From the NCBI GenBank assembly GCA_002352055.1, contig DEHS01000047.1:8380-26952 (forward strand): 18,573 bases of DNA, written 5' to 3'. The notes under the pieces were generated by a model. The model had not been told where the DNA came from. It was given only the letters and a program-made list of their open reading frames with translations, and did no database searches. The translations under genes and the position numbers were made by a program. Of the stretch, positions 1 through 7,208 are shown piece by piece (the first letter of the stretch is position 1; each line of letters begins with the position of its first letter). This DNA is from Legionellaceae bacterium UBA2794 (GTDB lineage Bacteria > Pseudomonadota > Gammaproteobacteria > Legionellales > Legionellaceae).

Positions 1-1
1 A

Positions 2-1936
2 TCACTGGTCGTGTTACTGGCGGTAATTTACAGCGAAAGGCCCTTGGATTTTGCAGTATTTCCTACGGTCATTTTGCTTGCCACTTTATTAAGACTGGCA
101 TTGAATGTTGCTTCAACGCGTGTGGTATTGCTAAACGGTCATAATGGAACGGATGCCGCCGGACAGGTTATTGAGTCTTTTGGTGAAGTTGTTATTGGGG
201 GAAATTATACGGTAGGTCTGGTGGTATTTATTATTTTGGTGGTTATTAATTTTGTGGTAGTCACCAAAGGCGCGGGAAGAGTATCGGAGGTAAGTGCTCG
301 GTTTACTCTTGATTCCTTACCCGGTAAGCAAATGGCAATTGATGCGGATCTTAACGCCGGTTTAATCAATCAGGAGCAGGCAGTCAAACGCCGAACCGAT
401 GTGGCTCAAGAGGCGGATTTTTATGGCTCCATGGATGGAGCAAGTAAATTTGTCCGTGGTGATGCGGTGGCGGGAATATTGGTTTTGGTCATTAACATTG
501 TTGGTGGTTTGATTATTGGTGTTTTACAGCATGATATGAGTTTAAGTGATGCGCTGCATAATTACATTTTGTTAACCATAGGGGATGGATTGGTTGCTCA
601 GGTTCCTTCATTAGTTTTATCCACTGCTGCAGCAATTATTGTTACGCGGGTCTCAAGTGCTCAAAATATGGGTGAGGCTGTGTTGACTCAAATATTTGCT
701 AACCCTCGGTCATTAATTATTGCTGCTGCCATTATAGGGCTAATCGGTATTATCCCTGGAATGCCTCATATTGCCTTTTTATTGCTGGCATCTGGATTGG
801 GCGGGATAGCCTATCTGTTTATTAATCAGGAAAAAAAGAAAAGCACTTTGTTAGCTGATAAAGAGATGACTGCTAATCAGACCACCGATCCTGCGATTAC
901 GGAGTTGTCCTGGGATGATGTAAATCCGGTTGATGTTATTAGTCTGGAAGTGGGTTATCGACTTATTCCTTTAGTAGACAGTGCTCAGGGAGGGGTTCTT
1001 TTATCGCGAATTAAGGGTGTTCGAAAGAAAATATCCCAAGAGCTTGGATTTCTTATTCCTTCGGTTCATATACGCGATAATCTTGATTTAAAACCTAATC
1101 ATTATCGTATTAGTCTAGCGGGGGTGATTATGGGGGAATCTGCTATTCATACGGATAGATGGTTAGCTATAAATCCTGGACAAGTATTTGGAGAGTTAGA
1201 AGGAATACAGGGTCGTGATCCGGCCTTTGGGATGGAAGCGGTGTGGATTACTGAGGGTCAGAAGGAGCAGGCACACACATTTGGTTTTACGGTAGTGGAT
1301 GCATCAACGGTTATAGCAACGCATTTAAGCCATATTCTTGAGCAAAACAGTCAACAACTATTGGGCTATGAAGAAACACAACAATTACTGGATAAGCTTT
1401 CAGTAAACTCTCCTAAACTGGTTAAAGAGTTAATTCCTGATGGGTTGTCCTTAGGTATGGTCAGTAAAATATTACAAGGTTTACTGTTGGAACACATTCC
1501 GTTAACTGATATTCGCACCATCGTCGAAACTTTGGCGGAAAATGCGCCAAAATCTAAAGATCCGGAATATTTAATCGCTCAGGTGCGTATTTCATTATCT
1601 CGACTTATCACTCAGAAGATCAGTGGACTGAATGAAGAATTACCGATTATCACCTTAAAACCTGAGTTGGAACAATTATTGCAAAATACAATTCAGGCGA
1701 GTGGAACAAGTGGGGTAAGTTTTGAGCCCGGGATGGCTGATCGAATTCAGCAATCATTAACTCAGTTTGCGATGTCGCAACAATCAAAACAAGAGTCTTC
1801 GGTTTTAGTAGTTCAACCGGGGATCCGGGCAGTGTTGGCACGTTTTGTGCGTAATATATCAAATGATTTCCATGTTTTGTCTTATCAGGAAATTCCTGAT
1901 AATAAACAGATTAGGATTATAGGTACGGTTGGGTAA
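2..1936 (+). CDS. flhA: Flagellar biosynthesis protein FlhA (5' truncated by window edge)
   Basis: FlhA is an inner-membrane protein of the flagellar type III secretion apparatus; its cytosolic domain forms a nonameric ring that docks export chaperone-substrate complexes. The reading frame is open from base 2, so the GTG at 11 is internal and about the first 50 residues lie outside the window. The visible part starts in the membrane region (ERPLDFAVFPTVILLATLLR, then LALNVASTRVVL) and includes the FHIPEP-family signature GKQMAIDADLNAGLI encoded near 328-366. Further helices run to about base 830, followed by a lysine-rich linker (QEKKKS) and the soluble C-terminal domain. Stop is TAA at 1934-1936. 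The family is usually about 690 residues, and the roughly 644 seen fit that with the N-terminus missing. Family assignment is very secure. Confidence 0.97.
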   Translation, partial: SLVVLLAVIYSERPLDFAVFPTVILLATLLRLALNVASTRVVLLNGHNGTDAAGQVIESFGEVVIGGNYTVGLVVFIILVVINFVVVTKGAGRVSEVSARFTLDSLPGKQMAIDADLNAGLINQEQAVKRRTDVAQEADFYGSMDGASKFVRGDAVAGILVLVINIVGGLIIGVLQHDMSLSDALHNYILLTIGDGLVAQVPSLVLSTAAAIIVTRVSSAQNMGEAVLTQIFANPRSLIIAAAIIGLIGIIPGMPHIAFLLLASGLGGIAYLFINQEKKKSTLLADKEMTANQTTDPAITELSWDDVNPVDVISLEVGYRLIPLVDSAQGGVLLSRIKGVRKKISQELGFLIPSVHIRDNLDLKPNHYRISLAGVIMGESAIHTDRWLAINPGQVFGELEGIQGRDPAFGMEAVWITEGQKEQAHTFGFTVVDASTVIATHLSHILEQNSQQLLGYEETQQLLDKLSVNSPKLVKELIPDGLSLGMVSKILQGLLLEHIPLTDIRTIVETLAENAPKSKDPEYLIAQVRISLSRLITQKISGLNEELPIITLKPELEQLLQNTIQASGTSGVSFEPGMADRIQQSLTQFAMSQQSKQESSVLVVQPGIRAVLARFVRNISNDFHVLSYQEIPDNKQIRIIGTVG

Positions 1937-1974
1937 GGTGAAGTGTGTGTCTTTTGGTTAATAATTGAACCAAC

Positions 1975-2082
1975 GACCTTTTTCCTACGTCCCTCGGCTT
2001 GACCGAGGGATCCAGAAATCTGGTGCCAGGATCGAAATCCCTGGATCCCTCGGACGAGCCGAGGGACGTAGGGGCTTTTAAG
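1975..2082. repeat. 108-bp palindromic repeat element, copy 1
   Basis: The outer arms are a perfect 16-bp inverted repeat (CCTACGTCCCTCGGCT at 1984-1999 against its reverse complement at 2057-2072). Inside it is a perfect 12-bp inverted repeat (CCGAGGGATCCA at 2003-2014 against 2042-2053). Smaller hairpins sit within each arm, because CCTCGG and CCGAGG flank TTGA-type loops. The whole unit could fold into a strong cruciform or RNA hairpin. It is about 85% identical over its full length to the copy at 2183-2290. This is the style of small dispersed palindromic elements found in many bacterial genomes; no transposase is present. Confidence 0.85.
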
Positions 2083-2089
2083 TAAAAGC

Positions 2090-2178
2090 GCAGCAAGAAC
2101 GAGGGCAGGAAGAAAGAGGGGCTGTAAGAAAGAGGGATGTAAGAACGAGCGTTGCATGAAAGAGGGTTGCAAGCAATG
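2090..2178. repeat. Degenerate 14-16 bp tandem repeats
   Basis: Between the two palindromic copies lie about five or six imperfect units resembling TGTAAGAAAGAGGG, for example near 2101-2119, 2121-2136, 2137-2150 and 2151-2166. The strand is strongly purine-rich. On the minus strand the units translate as an SFLxP-like pentapeptide repetition, which explains the spurious open frame there. Function unknown. Confidence 0.6.
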
Positions 2179-2182
2179 CTGA

Positions 2183-2290
2183 GACCTTTTTCTTACGTCC
2201 CTCGGCTTGACCGAGGGGTCCAGGAATCTGGTGTCAGGATTGAAATCCCTGGATCCCTCGGACGAGCAGGGGGACGTAGAGGCCTTTAAG
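2183..2290. repeat. 108-bp palindromic repeat element, copy 2
   Basis: Same length, orientation and internal layout as the copy at 1975-2082. It has diverged at scattered positions, and its right outer arm is partly broken (CGAGCAGGGGGACGTAGAGG in place of the intact CGAGCCGAGGGACGTAGG). The left arm and the inner palindrome remain recognisable. The element ends 41 bp before the flhF start codon, so any hairpin it forms would sit in the leader of the downstream message. Confidence 0.82.
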
Positions 2291-2331
2291 CATTTAAAGT
2301 GAGTGGTGAAGTTTATGAAGCAGGAGGCTTT

Positions 2332-3462
2332 ATGAAACTGAAACGTTTTATCGCCGCGGATACCCGGGCGGCCATGCAACAAATAAAAGCGACCTTTGGT
2401 CCAGACGCCGTTATTTTATCCAGCCATCATGTTGAAGGCGGTGTTGAAATCGTTGCTGCCATTGATTTTGATGAGTCAGTGTTGTCTGCAAGTGCTGCCG
2501 TGGCATCAGCGGAACCTGCCACTCAGGTTGAAAAATATCCTGCGCAAACACCTTTAGACGACATGCGCCTTGAAATTCAAACATTAAGAGGGATGCTGGA
2601 AGCTCAGCTCAGAGGTAATTTGGGTGGGAGTAATGAACCACTACATACTGTTTTATTGCAAAAACTTCTCTACCTAGGTGTTAGCCACAATACCGCGGCG
2701 ACCTGGGTTCGACTGGTCAGTCCGGGGCTGAATCAGCAACGTGGGTGGCAGCATATTTTGACCCACATCACCGATATAGTGCCTATCAAAGATAATCGCC
2801 GCATTGAGGAAGGGGGTATTTATGCCTTTGTCGGGCCAACTGGTGTTGGTAAAACAACAACACTTGCCAAAATTGCAGCACGTTTCACACTGCGATTTGG
2901 AGCTGATAAATTAGGTCTGGTGACTATGGACTCTTTTCGCATCGCAGCGCAAGAGCAATTAATCTTGTACGGAAAAATTCTGGGCGTAAAAGTTTGTGTC
3001 GCGCAGGATGAAGTGTCATTAACTCGAGTGCTTCGTCAGTTAAGTGATAAAAAATTAATTCTTATCGATACTGCGGGAATGAATCCTGCAGATGATCGAG
3101 TCGCTCAGCAAATGCAGGTATTGAGCACTCATATGCAATCCATTTCTAAAGTACTTATTCTTCCTGCAACCAGTCATTATCAAGTATTAATAGATGCGAT
3201 TAAACGGTATCAGACTAATGATGTGGATCAATGTATTTTGACCAAATTAGACGAGTCATTAGCTATCGGTGGTGCTTTAAGTGCGGTGATTGAATCGGGA
3301 TTAGGCGTCAGTTATTTAACGCATGGACAGCGGGTACCCGAAGACATCAAAATGGCGACACGTCATCAACTTGTTGCGTTATTTGCGCAACAGGAACTTG
3401 ACCTGTTTCCCACTGATGTGGGCCATGAGCAGCCGCGGGTCAGGAGCGAATACTATGTCTAA
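2332..3462 (+). CDS. flhF: Flagellar SRP-type GTPase FlhF
   Basis: FlhF is an SRP-family GTPase (third member with Ffh and FtsY) that recruits early flagellar parts to the cell pole in polar flagellates. The 376-residue protein opens with the typical basic start MKLKRFIAADTRAAM. A variable B region runs to about residue 110, then the N domain and the G domain. Visible G motifs: P-loop GPTGVGKT at residues 168-175, DTAG at 246-249 and TKLDE at 304-308. I chose ATG 2332 because AGGAGG lies 4 bp upstream (2322-2327); an in-frame GTG at 2299 would add 11 residues that do not look like the family N-terminus. Its end overlaps flhG by 8 bp, so the two are translationally coupled, matching their joint control of flagellar place and number. 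Confidence 0.97.
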   Translation: MKLKRFIAADTRAAMQQIKATFGPDAVILSSHHVEGGVEIVAAIDFDESVLSASAAVASAEPATQVEKYPAQTPLDDMRLEIQTLRGMLEAQLRGNLGGSNEPLHTVLLQKLLYLGVSHNTAATWVRLVSPGLNQQRGWQHILTHITDIVPIKDNRRIEEGGIYAFVGPTGVGKTTTLAKIAARFTLRFGADKLGLVTMDSFRIAAQEQLILYGKILGVKVCVAQDEVSLTRVLRQLSDKKLILIDTAGMNPADDRVAQQMQVLSTHMQSISKVLILPATSHYQVLIDAIKRYQTNDVDQCILTKLDESLAIGGALSAVIESGLGVSYLTHGQRVPEDIKMATRHQLVALFAQQELDLFPTDVGHEQPRVRSEYYV

Positions 3463-4324
3463 GTCAAATAAAAGCATTAAGGATCAAGCAGCAGGGCTTA
3501 GAACCATGTCGCGCAGCAAGCCCGTTAAAGTAATTGCTGTAACTGCAGGCAAAGGGGGCGTGGGTAAAAGTAATGTTTCGGTCAATCTGGCTGTTGCGTT
3601 AGCTAAATTAAATAAAAACGTGATGCTCCTGGATGCTGACTTAGGACTTGCAAACGTGGATATCATGTTAGGGCTTCATACTAAATACAACTTATCACAC
3701 GTGATTCAGGGAGTGTGTCACTTAAGTGACATTATTTTACAAGGTCCAAACGGTATCAGAGTTATTCCCGCAGCATCCGGTACTGAATTTATGACGCAAC
3801 TGACTCATGCCGAACATGCAGGCATAATTGATGCATTCAATGAATTAACCGATGATTTGGATTATATGATTATTGATACTGCAGCAGGAATTTCCGATAC
3901 AGTTTTAAGTTTTACCAGGTCCTCACAGGAACTAATTGTGGTCGTTTGTGATGAACCTACCTCATTAACTGATGCTTACGCATTAATCAAAGTGATGAGT
4001 AAACGTTATGAATGGACTCACTTTCATATTTTGGCAAATATGGTACGACATTTAAAAGATGGAAGAGATTTGTTTAATAAATTGTTTCGGGTTTCCGAGC
4101 AATTTCTTGATGTTCATCTAGACTATTTAGGTGCAATACCGTTTGATGAACATGTACATAAGGCGGTAAAAAAACAAAAACCGGTGTTATTAGCTTATCC
4201 TGATTCGCCGGCATCAGCTTCATTGACTGAACTGGCAGAGGATGTGAATAATTGGCCTTACAAGCTAATTTTAGGGGGTAATACCAGTTTCTTTTTAGAA
4301 CGTTTTGTAGCAGGTGAATTTTAA
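3455..4324 (+). CDS. flhG: Flagellar number regulator FlhG/FleN, MinD-type ATPase
   Basis: FlhG (FleN in Pseudomonas) is a ParA/MinD-type ATPase that limits flagellar number, acting with FlhF and, in polar flagellates, on the master regulator FleQ. The 289-residue product has the deviant Walker A KGGVGKS, DADLGLANVDIML (A' region) and DTAAGISD (Walker B region). The N-terminus carries DQAAGLR at residues 10-16, matching the DQAxxLR helix known from FlhG proteins to stimulate the FlhF GTPase. The ATG at 3455 is supported by CAGGAG at 3441-3446 and by this motif being close to the start; the frame is open further upstream inside flhF but lacks family resemblance there. It overlaps flhF by 8 bp. 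Confidence 0.95.
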   Translation: MSKSNKSIKDQAAGLRTMSRSKPVKVIAVTAGKGGVGKSNVSVNLAVALAKLNKNVMLLDADLGLANVDIMLGLHTKYNLSHVIQGVCHLSDIILQGPNGIRVIPAASGTEFMTQLTHAEHAGIIDAFNELTDDLDYMIIDTAAGISDTVLSFTRSSQELIVVVCDEPTSLTDAYALIKVMSKRYEWTHFHILANMVRHLKDGRDLFNKLFRVSEQFLDVHLDYLGAIPFDEHVHKAVKKQKPVLLAYPDSPASASLTELAEDVNNWPYKLILGGNTSFFLERFVAGEF

Positions 4325-4404
4325 AATATTCACTATACTTAAAATAGTTTTTGTGATTGGGTTGTAATAATAATACATCGTGCTGTTATTGTAAGGAGAG
4401 TGTC

Positions 4405-5121
4405 GTGGATGCTTTAGCTGCATACAGCAAAATAAAAGAACAAACCCAGGAAGCGTTAGTAAAAAGTCATGCGGTTTTGGTAAAACGAATAGCACACCAT
4501 TTATTGGGACGTTTGCCGCAGAGTGTGCAACTCGATGACTTGATACAGGCGGGTATGCTTGGTTTACTGGAAGCTGCAAGACATTATGATTCTTCCAAGG
4601 GTGCTTCTTTTGAAACCTATGCTGGAATAAGAATTCGAGGGCATATGCTTGATGAGGTCAGGAGAAACGACTGGGTTCCTCGATCGGTATATCGCAATTC
4701 TCGAATGATTTCCGAAGCAGTGCGTCATTTGGAACATCGTCTAGGCCGTGAAGCTAAAGATGCAGAAGTGGCTAGTGAACTGGGACTTCCAATCAATGAA
4801 TATCATGACATGTTGCAGGATTCGGCAAGTAGTCATTTATACGGATTTGATGATTTGGGAGTTACTGATGATGTATTACAAGGTGGGGAGGGTGGCATTT
4901 CAACCGAACCTCATGTTAGTGTATTACATAATGACTTGATGAGTCGCTTAACGCACGTTATTGATGGGTTACCCCATAAAGAGCGTTTGGTTTTATCGTT
5001 ATACTACGAACAGGATTTGAATTTGAAGGAGATAGGAGATGTTTTAAGCGTCAGCGAATCACGTATCTCGCAAATTCTTAGTCAGGCAACTATCCGCATA
5101 AAATCGCGATTACCGGAATAA
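4405..5121 (+). CDS. fliA: Flagellar sigma factor sigma-28 (FliA)
   Basis: FliA directs RNA polymerase to late flagellar genes such as flagellin. The 238-residue protein shows sigma region 2 (LPQSVQLDDLIQAGMLGLLE, then FETYAGIRIRGHMLDEVRR), the region 3 start DWVPRSVYRN, and region 4 with a helix-turn-helix (LKEIGDVLSVSESRISQIL). The start is a GTG at 4405, chosen because AAGGAGAG lies 4 bp upstream (4393-4400) and the length then matches the usual 235-240. The open frame reaches back to 4357 but would add a cysteine- and asparagine-rich leader unlike the family. A short AT-rich gap of 80 bp separates it from flhG, and motA follows after 10 bp. Confidence 0.95.
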   Translation: MDALAAYSKIKEQTQEALVKSHAVLVKRIAHHLLGRLPQSVQLDDLIQAGMLGLLEAARHYDSSKGASFETYAGIRIRGHMLDEVRRNDWVPRSVYRNSRMISEAVRHLEHRLGREAKDAEVASELGLPINEYHDMLQDSASSHLYGFDDLGVTDDVLQGGEGGISTEPHVSVLHNDLMSRLTHVIDGLPHKERLVLSLYYEQDLNLKEIGDVLSVSESRISQILSQATIRIKSRLPE

Positions 5122-5131
5122 ATAATACGAT

Positions 5132-5899
5132 ATGGATGCATTAACATTTATAGGTCTTTTAACGGGTTTCCTTGCCATTATTATTGGCCAGGTTTTTGAG
5201 GGAGGGGATATTCATTCTCTAATGAATTTTCCTGCATTACTCATCGTTATGGGGGGTACTCTTGGAGCGGTTATGGTTCAATCGCCATTTGCCACCTTTA
5301 AGCGTGCTTTTCGTATACTTCCCTGGATTTTTAAACCACCGCGCCTTGATTTTGAAACATGCCGAACCCTCTTGATTGATTTATCAAAGAAAGCACGTCA
5401 AATGGGATTACTTTCTCTTGAAGATCACCTGGAAGTTGAAAAAAATCCGCTCATAAGCAAAGGATTGGAATTGCTAGTTCTTGGCGTTGATAAAACCACC
5501 ATACGTCAGGTTTTGGAAGCCGAAATTGATCGTATTGAATATCAAAACCTGCGCGCGGCAAATGTATTTGAAAGTATGGGCGGGTATAGCCCAACTATCG
5601 GCATCATGGGTGCTGTTTTAGGGTTAATTCAGGTCATGCGAAACCTTGCTGATCCCGGAGCTTTAGGAGTTGGTATCGCTGTGGCGTTTGTTGCCACAAT
5701 TTATGGAGTCGGACTGGCTAATCTTTTGTTTTTACCGGTAGCTAATAAACTAAAAAGCTGTGCGGCTCGTCAAGTGCATTATGATGAAATGATTGTTGAG
5801 GGATTAGTGGCTATTGCCAGTGGTGAAAGCCCTAATATGCTGCAGTTGAAATTAAATAATTTTGGACAGCAAAGACATCATGCGATCACGGCGCAATAA
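5132..5899 (+). CDS. motA: Flagellar motor stator protein, MotA/PomA family
   Basis: MotA-type proteins form, with MotB, the ion-channel stator that drives flagellar rotation. The 255-residue protein has four predicted membrane segments: near residues 5-22 (FIGLLTGFLAIIIGQ), 33-50 (PALLIVMGGTLGAVM), about 150-170 (YSPTIGIMGAVLGLI) and 183-205 (AVAFVATIYGVGLANLL). A large cytosolic loop lies between the second and third. The GGYSPTIGIMGAVLGLI stretch is typical of the family. It is closest in style to the MotC/PomA branch, as in the Pseudomonas motCD pair. Start ATG lies 10 bp after the fliA stop with only a weak Shine-Dalgarno, suggesting coupling. The end overlaps motB by 20 bp. Whether it uses protons or sodium cannot be decided from the sequence. 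Confidence 0.93.
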   Translation: MDALTFIGLLTGFLAIIIGQVFEGGDIHSLMNFPALLIVMGGTLGAVMVQSPFATFKRAFRILPWIFKPPRLDFETCRTLLIDLSKKARQMGLLSLEDHLEVEKNPLISKGLELLVLGVDKTTIRQVLEAEIDRIEYQNLRAANVFESMGGYSPTIGIMGAVLGLIQVMRNLADPGALGVGIAVAFVATIYGVGLANLLFLPVANKLKSCAARQVHYDEMIVEGLVAIASGESPNMLQLKLNNFGQQRHHAITAQ

Positions 5900-6716
5900 A
5901 GAGGAAGAACATGTAGATAATCATCGTTGGGTAATATCTTACGCTGATTTCATCACTCTGTTGTTTGCTTTCTTTGTAGTGATGTACGCGATATCCTCGC
6001 TTAATATTTCAAAATATAAATCCCTTACTGAAGGGATGAAATCTGCTTTTAATAATAACAAAGTCAGTAAATCAACTGCCGATAAAATGGATGGTCCACA
6101 AATAAAGGAAACCACCGGAGCGCATAATGACGGCATGGATAATTTAAACGATTCCCTTTCAGAATTAGCGGATGGGAATTTTAAAGTAAACAGGCAAGAG
6201 GGTTGGATTGAACTGGATATAAAAGCAGGCTCATTATTTGCAGCAGGCGAAAATGATCTCAAACCTGAAGCATTAATTAAACTCATGCAGTTAGCAACTA
6301 AAATTAAAGATTTGCCATATACGGTGGTGGTTGAAGGGTATACTGATAATACACCCATTGAAACCCCACAATATCCCTCAAATTGGGAGCTTTCCGCATC
6401 GCGAGCGGCTACTGTTGGAAGAATTTTAAATGGTTATGGAATTGCTAACTACCGAATATTAGTGATGGGATATGGTGATCAATTTCCAATTGCCAATAAT
6501 TTGACTGAAGAGGGGCGAGGACAGAATCGTCGCGTAAGCATCATTATTGCAAAAGATAGGAAAATTGACAGGGTTTCTAATCCTGAAATTGGCCAAACTC
6601 ATAACGCTGTATTAGGAACTGTTCAGCCTGTACCCTATAAAGCGGATTCTAAAACAGACAAAGATACTAAAAATAAGAAAAAAAACACGTCAAAGAATGT
6701 CATAAAAGGAAATTAA
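5880..6716 (+). CDS. motB: Flagellar motor stator protein, MotB family (OmpA-like C-terminus)
   Basis: Partner of the preceding MotA-like protein; it anchors the stator to peptidoglycan. The 278-residue protein has the family layout: short cytosolic N-terminus, one membrane helix (about residues 17-39, WVISYADFITLLFAFFVVMY) and a periplasmic OmpA-like domain. Asp23 in SYADF corresponds to the conserved ion-carrying aspartate (Asp32 of E. coli MotB). The C-terminal domain shows VEGYTDNTP and WELSASRAATVGRIL, the peptidoglycan-binding core. The tail is lysine- and asparagine-rich (KTDKDTKNKKKNTSKN). ATG 5880 fits the family start; the open frame from TTG 5862 adds only six residues. It overlaps motA by 20 bp, and its TAA directly abuts the next ATG. 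Confidence 0.94.
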   Translation: MRSRRNKEEEHVDNHRWVISYADFITLLFAFFVVMYAISSLNISKYKSLTEGMKSAFNNNKVSKSTADKMDGPQIKETTGAHNDGMDNLNDSLSELADGNFKVNRQEGWIELDIKAGSLFAAGENDLKPEALIKLMQLATKIKDLPYTVVVEGYTDNTPIETPQYPSNWELSASRAATVGRILNGYGIANYRILVMGYGDQFPIANNLTEEGRGQNRRVSIIIAKDRKIDRVSNPEIGQTHNAVLGTVQPVPYKADSKTDKDTKNKKKNTSKNVIKGN

Positions 6717-7115
6717 ATGATTCTGCTGATACTTGGTTTAAATTTTATGCTTTTATTAGGTTGTGCCAATTACTTGTTAATGCAACGTAGGCAAATCAAT
6801 AGCTTAGTAGCCAAAGTTGCGGCGTTTGAAAAGGCATCCCAGCAGATCTTGCAAGATCATCCTATGCTTATCAATGCGGATTTGATTTTTTCCCGTCAAT
6901 TAGCTGAGATAAACCGGCAGTTAATCAGTATGGATAATCAACTGCAAAACCTGGAAAATCAACGTGATAATGATGGCGGTTACCAACATGCATTAAAAAT
7001 ACTGGAAATGGGTGGCAACCGGGAAGAAATTGTCGGTAGCTGTCATTTATCCAGCGCTGAGGCTGACCTATTAATGAATCTGCAAGCTTATCGCTCTGCA
7101 ATGAAGGCAACCTAG
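6717..7115 (+). CDS. DUF2802-type membrane-anchored protein in the motor operon
   Basis: A 132-residue protein starting on the base after the motB stop, so almost certainly translated with it. It has an N-terminal hydrophobic segment (residues 2-22, ILLILGLNFMLLLGCANYLL) followed by a basic stop (QRRQ). A glutamine/leucine-rich part likely to form a coiled coil spans about residues 55-85 (INRQLISMDNQLQNLENQ). The short C-terminal module, ALKILEMGGNREEIV then CHLSSAEADLLMNL, looks like a helix-turn-helix. The layout and C-terminal pattern match, from memory, DUF2802 proteins found in flagellar loci of Pseudomonas and relatives. Its role is unknown. The architecture recalls Bacillus SwrB, a flagellar assembly factor, but that is an analogy only. 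Confidence 0.7.
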   Translation: MILLILGLNFMLLLGCANYLLMQRRQINSLVAKVAAFEKASQQILQDHPMLINADLIFSRQLAEINRQLISMDNQLQNLENQRDNDGGYQHALKILEMGGNREEIVGSCHLSSAEADLLMNLQAYRSAMKAT

Positions 7116-7208
7116 CCTGACACTTTATTGGAACATATCAATCGCTAAAACTAGCTTGAATCGGACTTTCCCTGTAAAATATTTACTTTATTTTTGCAAG
7201 AGATGCAG
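7116..7208 (+). promoter_or_regulatory. Short spacer likely carrying the prfB promoter
   Basis: The 93 bp between the DUF2802 gene and prfB contain TTGAAT near 7155-7160 followed after 16-17 bp by an AT-rich AATATTT, a possible sigma-70 promoter. No strong hairpin with a T-run was seen, so partial read-through from the flagellar operon is possible. Support is weak and based only on resemblance to consensus. Confidence 0.3.

Larger units (their letters stand above)
1937..2331. other. Non-coding spacer between flhA and flhF, filled with repeats
   Basis: This 395-bp stretch separates two flagellar genes that are normally close together. It holds two palindromic repeat copies (1975-2082 and 2183-2290) with short degenerate tandem repeats between them. 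A minus-strand open frame crosses it, but its translation is low complexity and repeat-derived. The flhF Shine-Dalgarno AGGAGG (2322-2327) lies at its right end. I see no convincing sigma-70 or sigma-54 promoter. Confidence 0.8.

Noticed and set aside
2090..2178. Possible CRISPR array
   Set aside because: The units are contiguous and degenerate, without regular unique spacers, and no cas genes are near.
1885..2382. Minus-strand open frame of 165 codons between flhA and flhF
   Set aside because: Its translation is made of the palindromic and tandem repeats (SFLxP-like runs, YVPRLVRGIQGF), it overlaps the ends of both flagellar genes, and it shows no protein family.
3323..3454. Upstream extension of the flhG frame
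   Set aside because: It lies wholly inside flhF in another frame; the ATG at 3455 has a good Shine-Dalgarno and gives the expected FlhG N-terminus.
4295..4579. Minus-strand open frame across the flhG-fliA junction
   Set aside because: It overlaps the secure fliA coding region, is rich in tyrosine and asparagine from AT-rich DNA, and has no ribosome-binding site.
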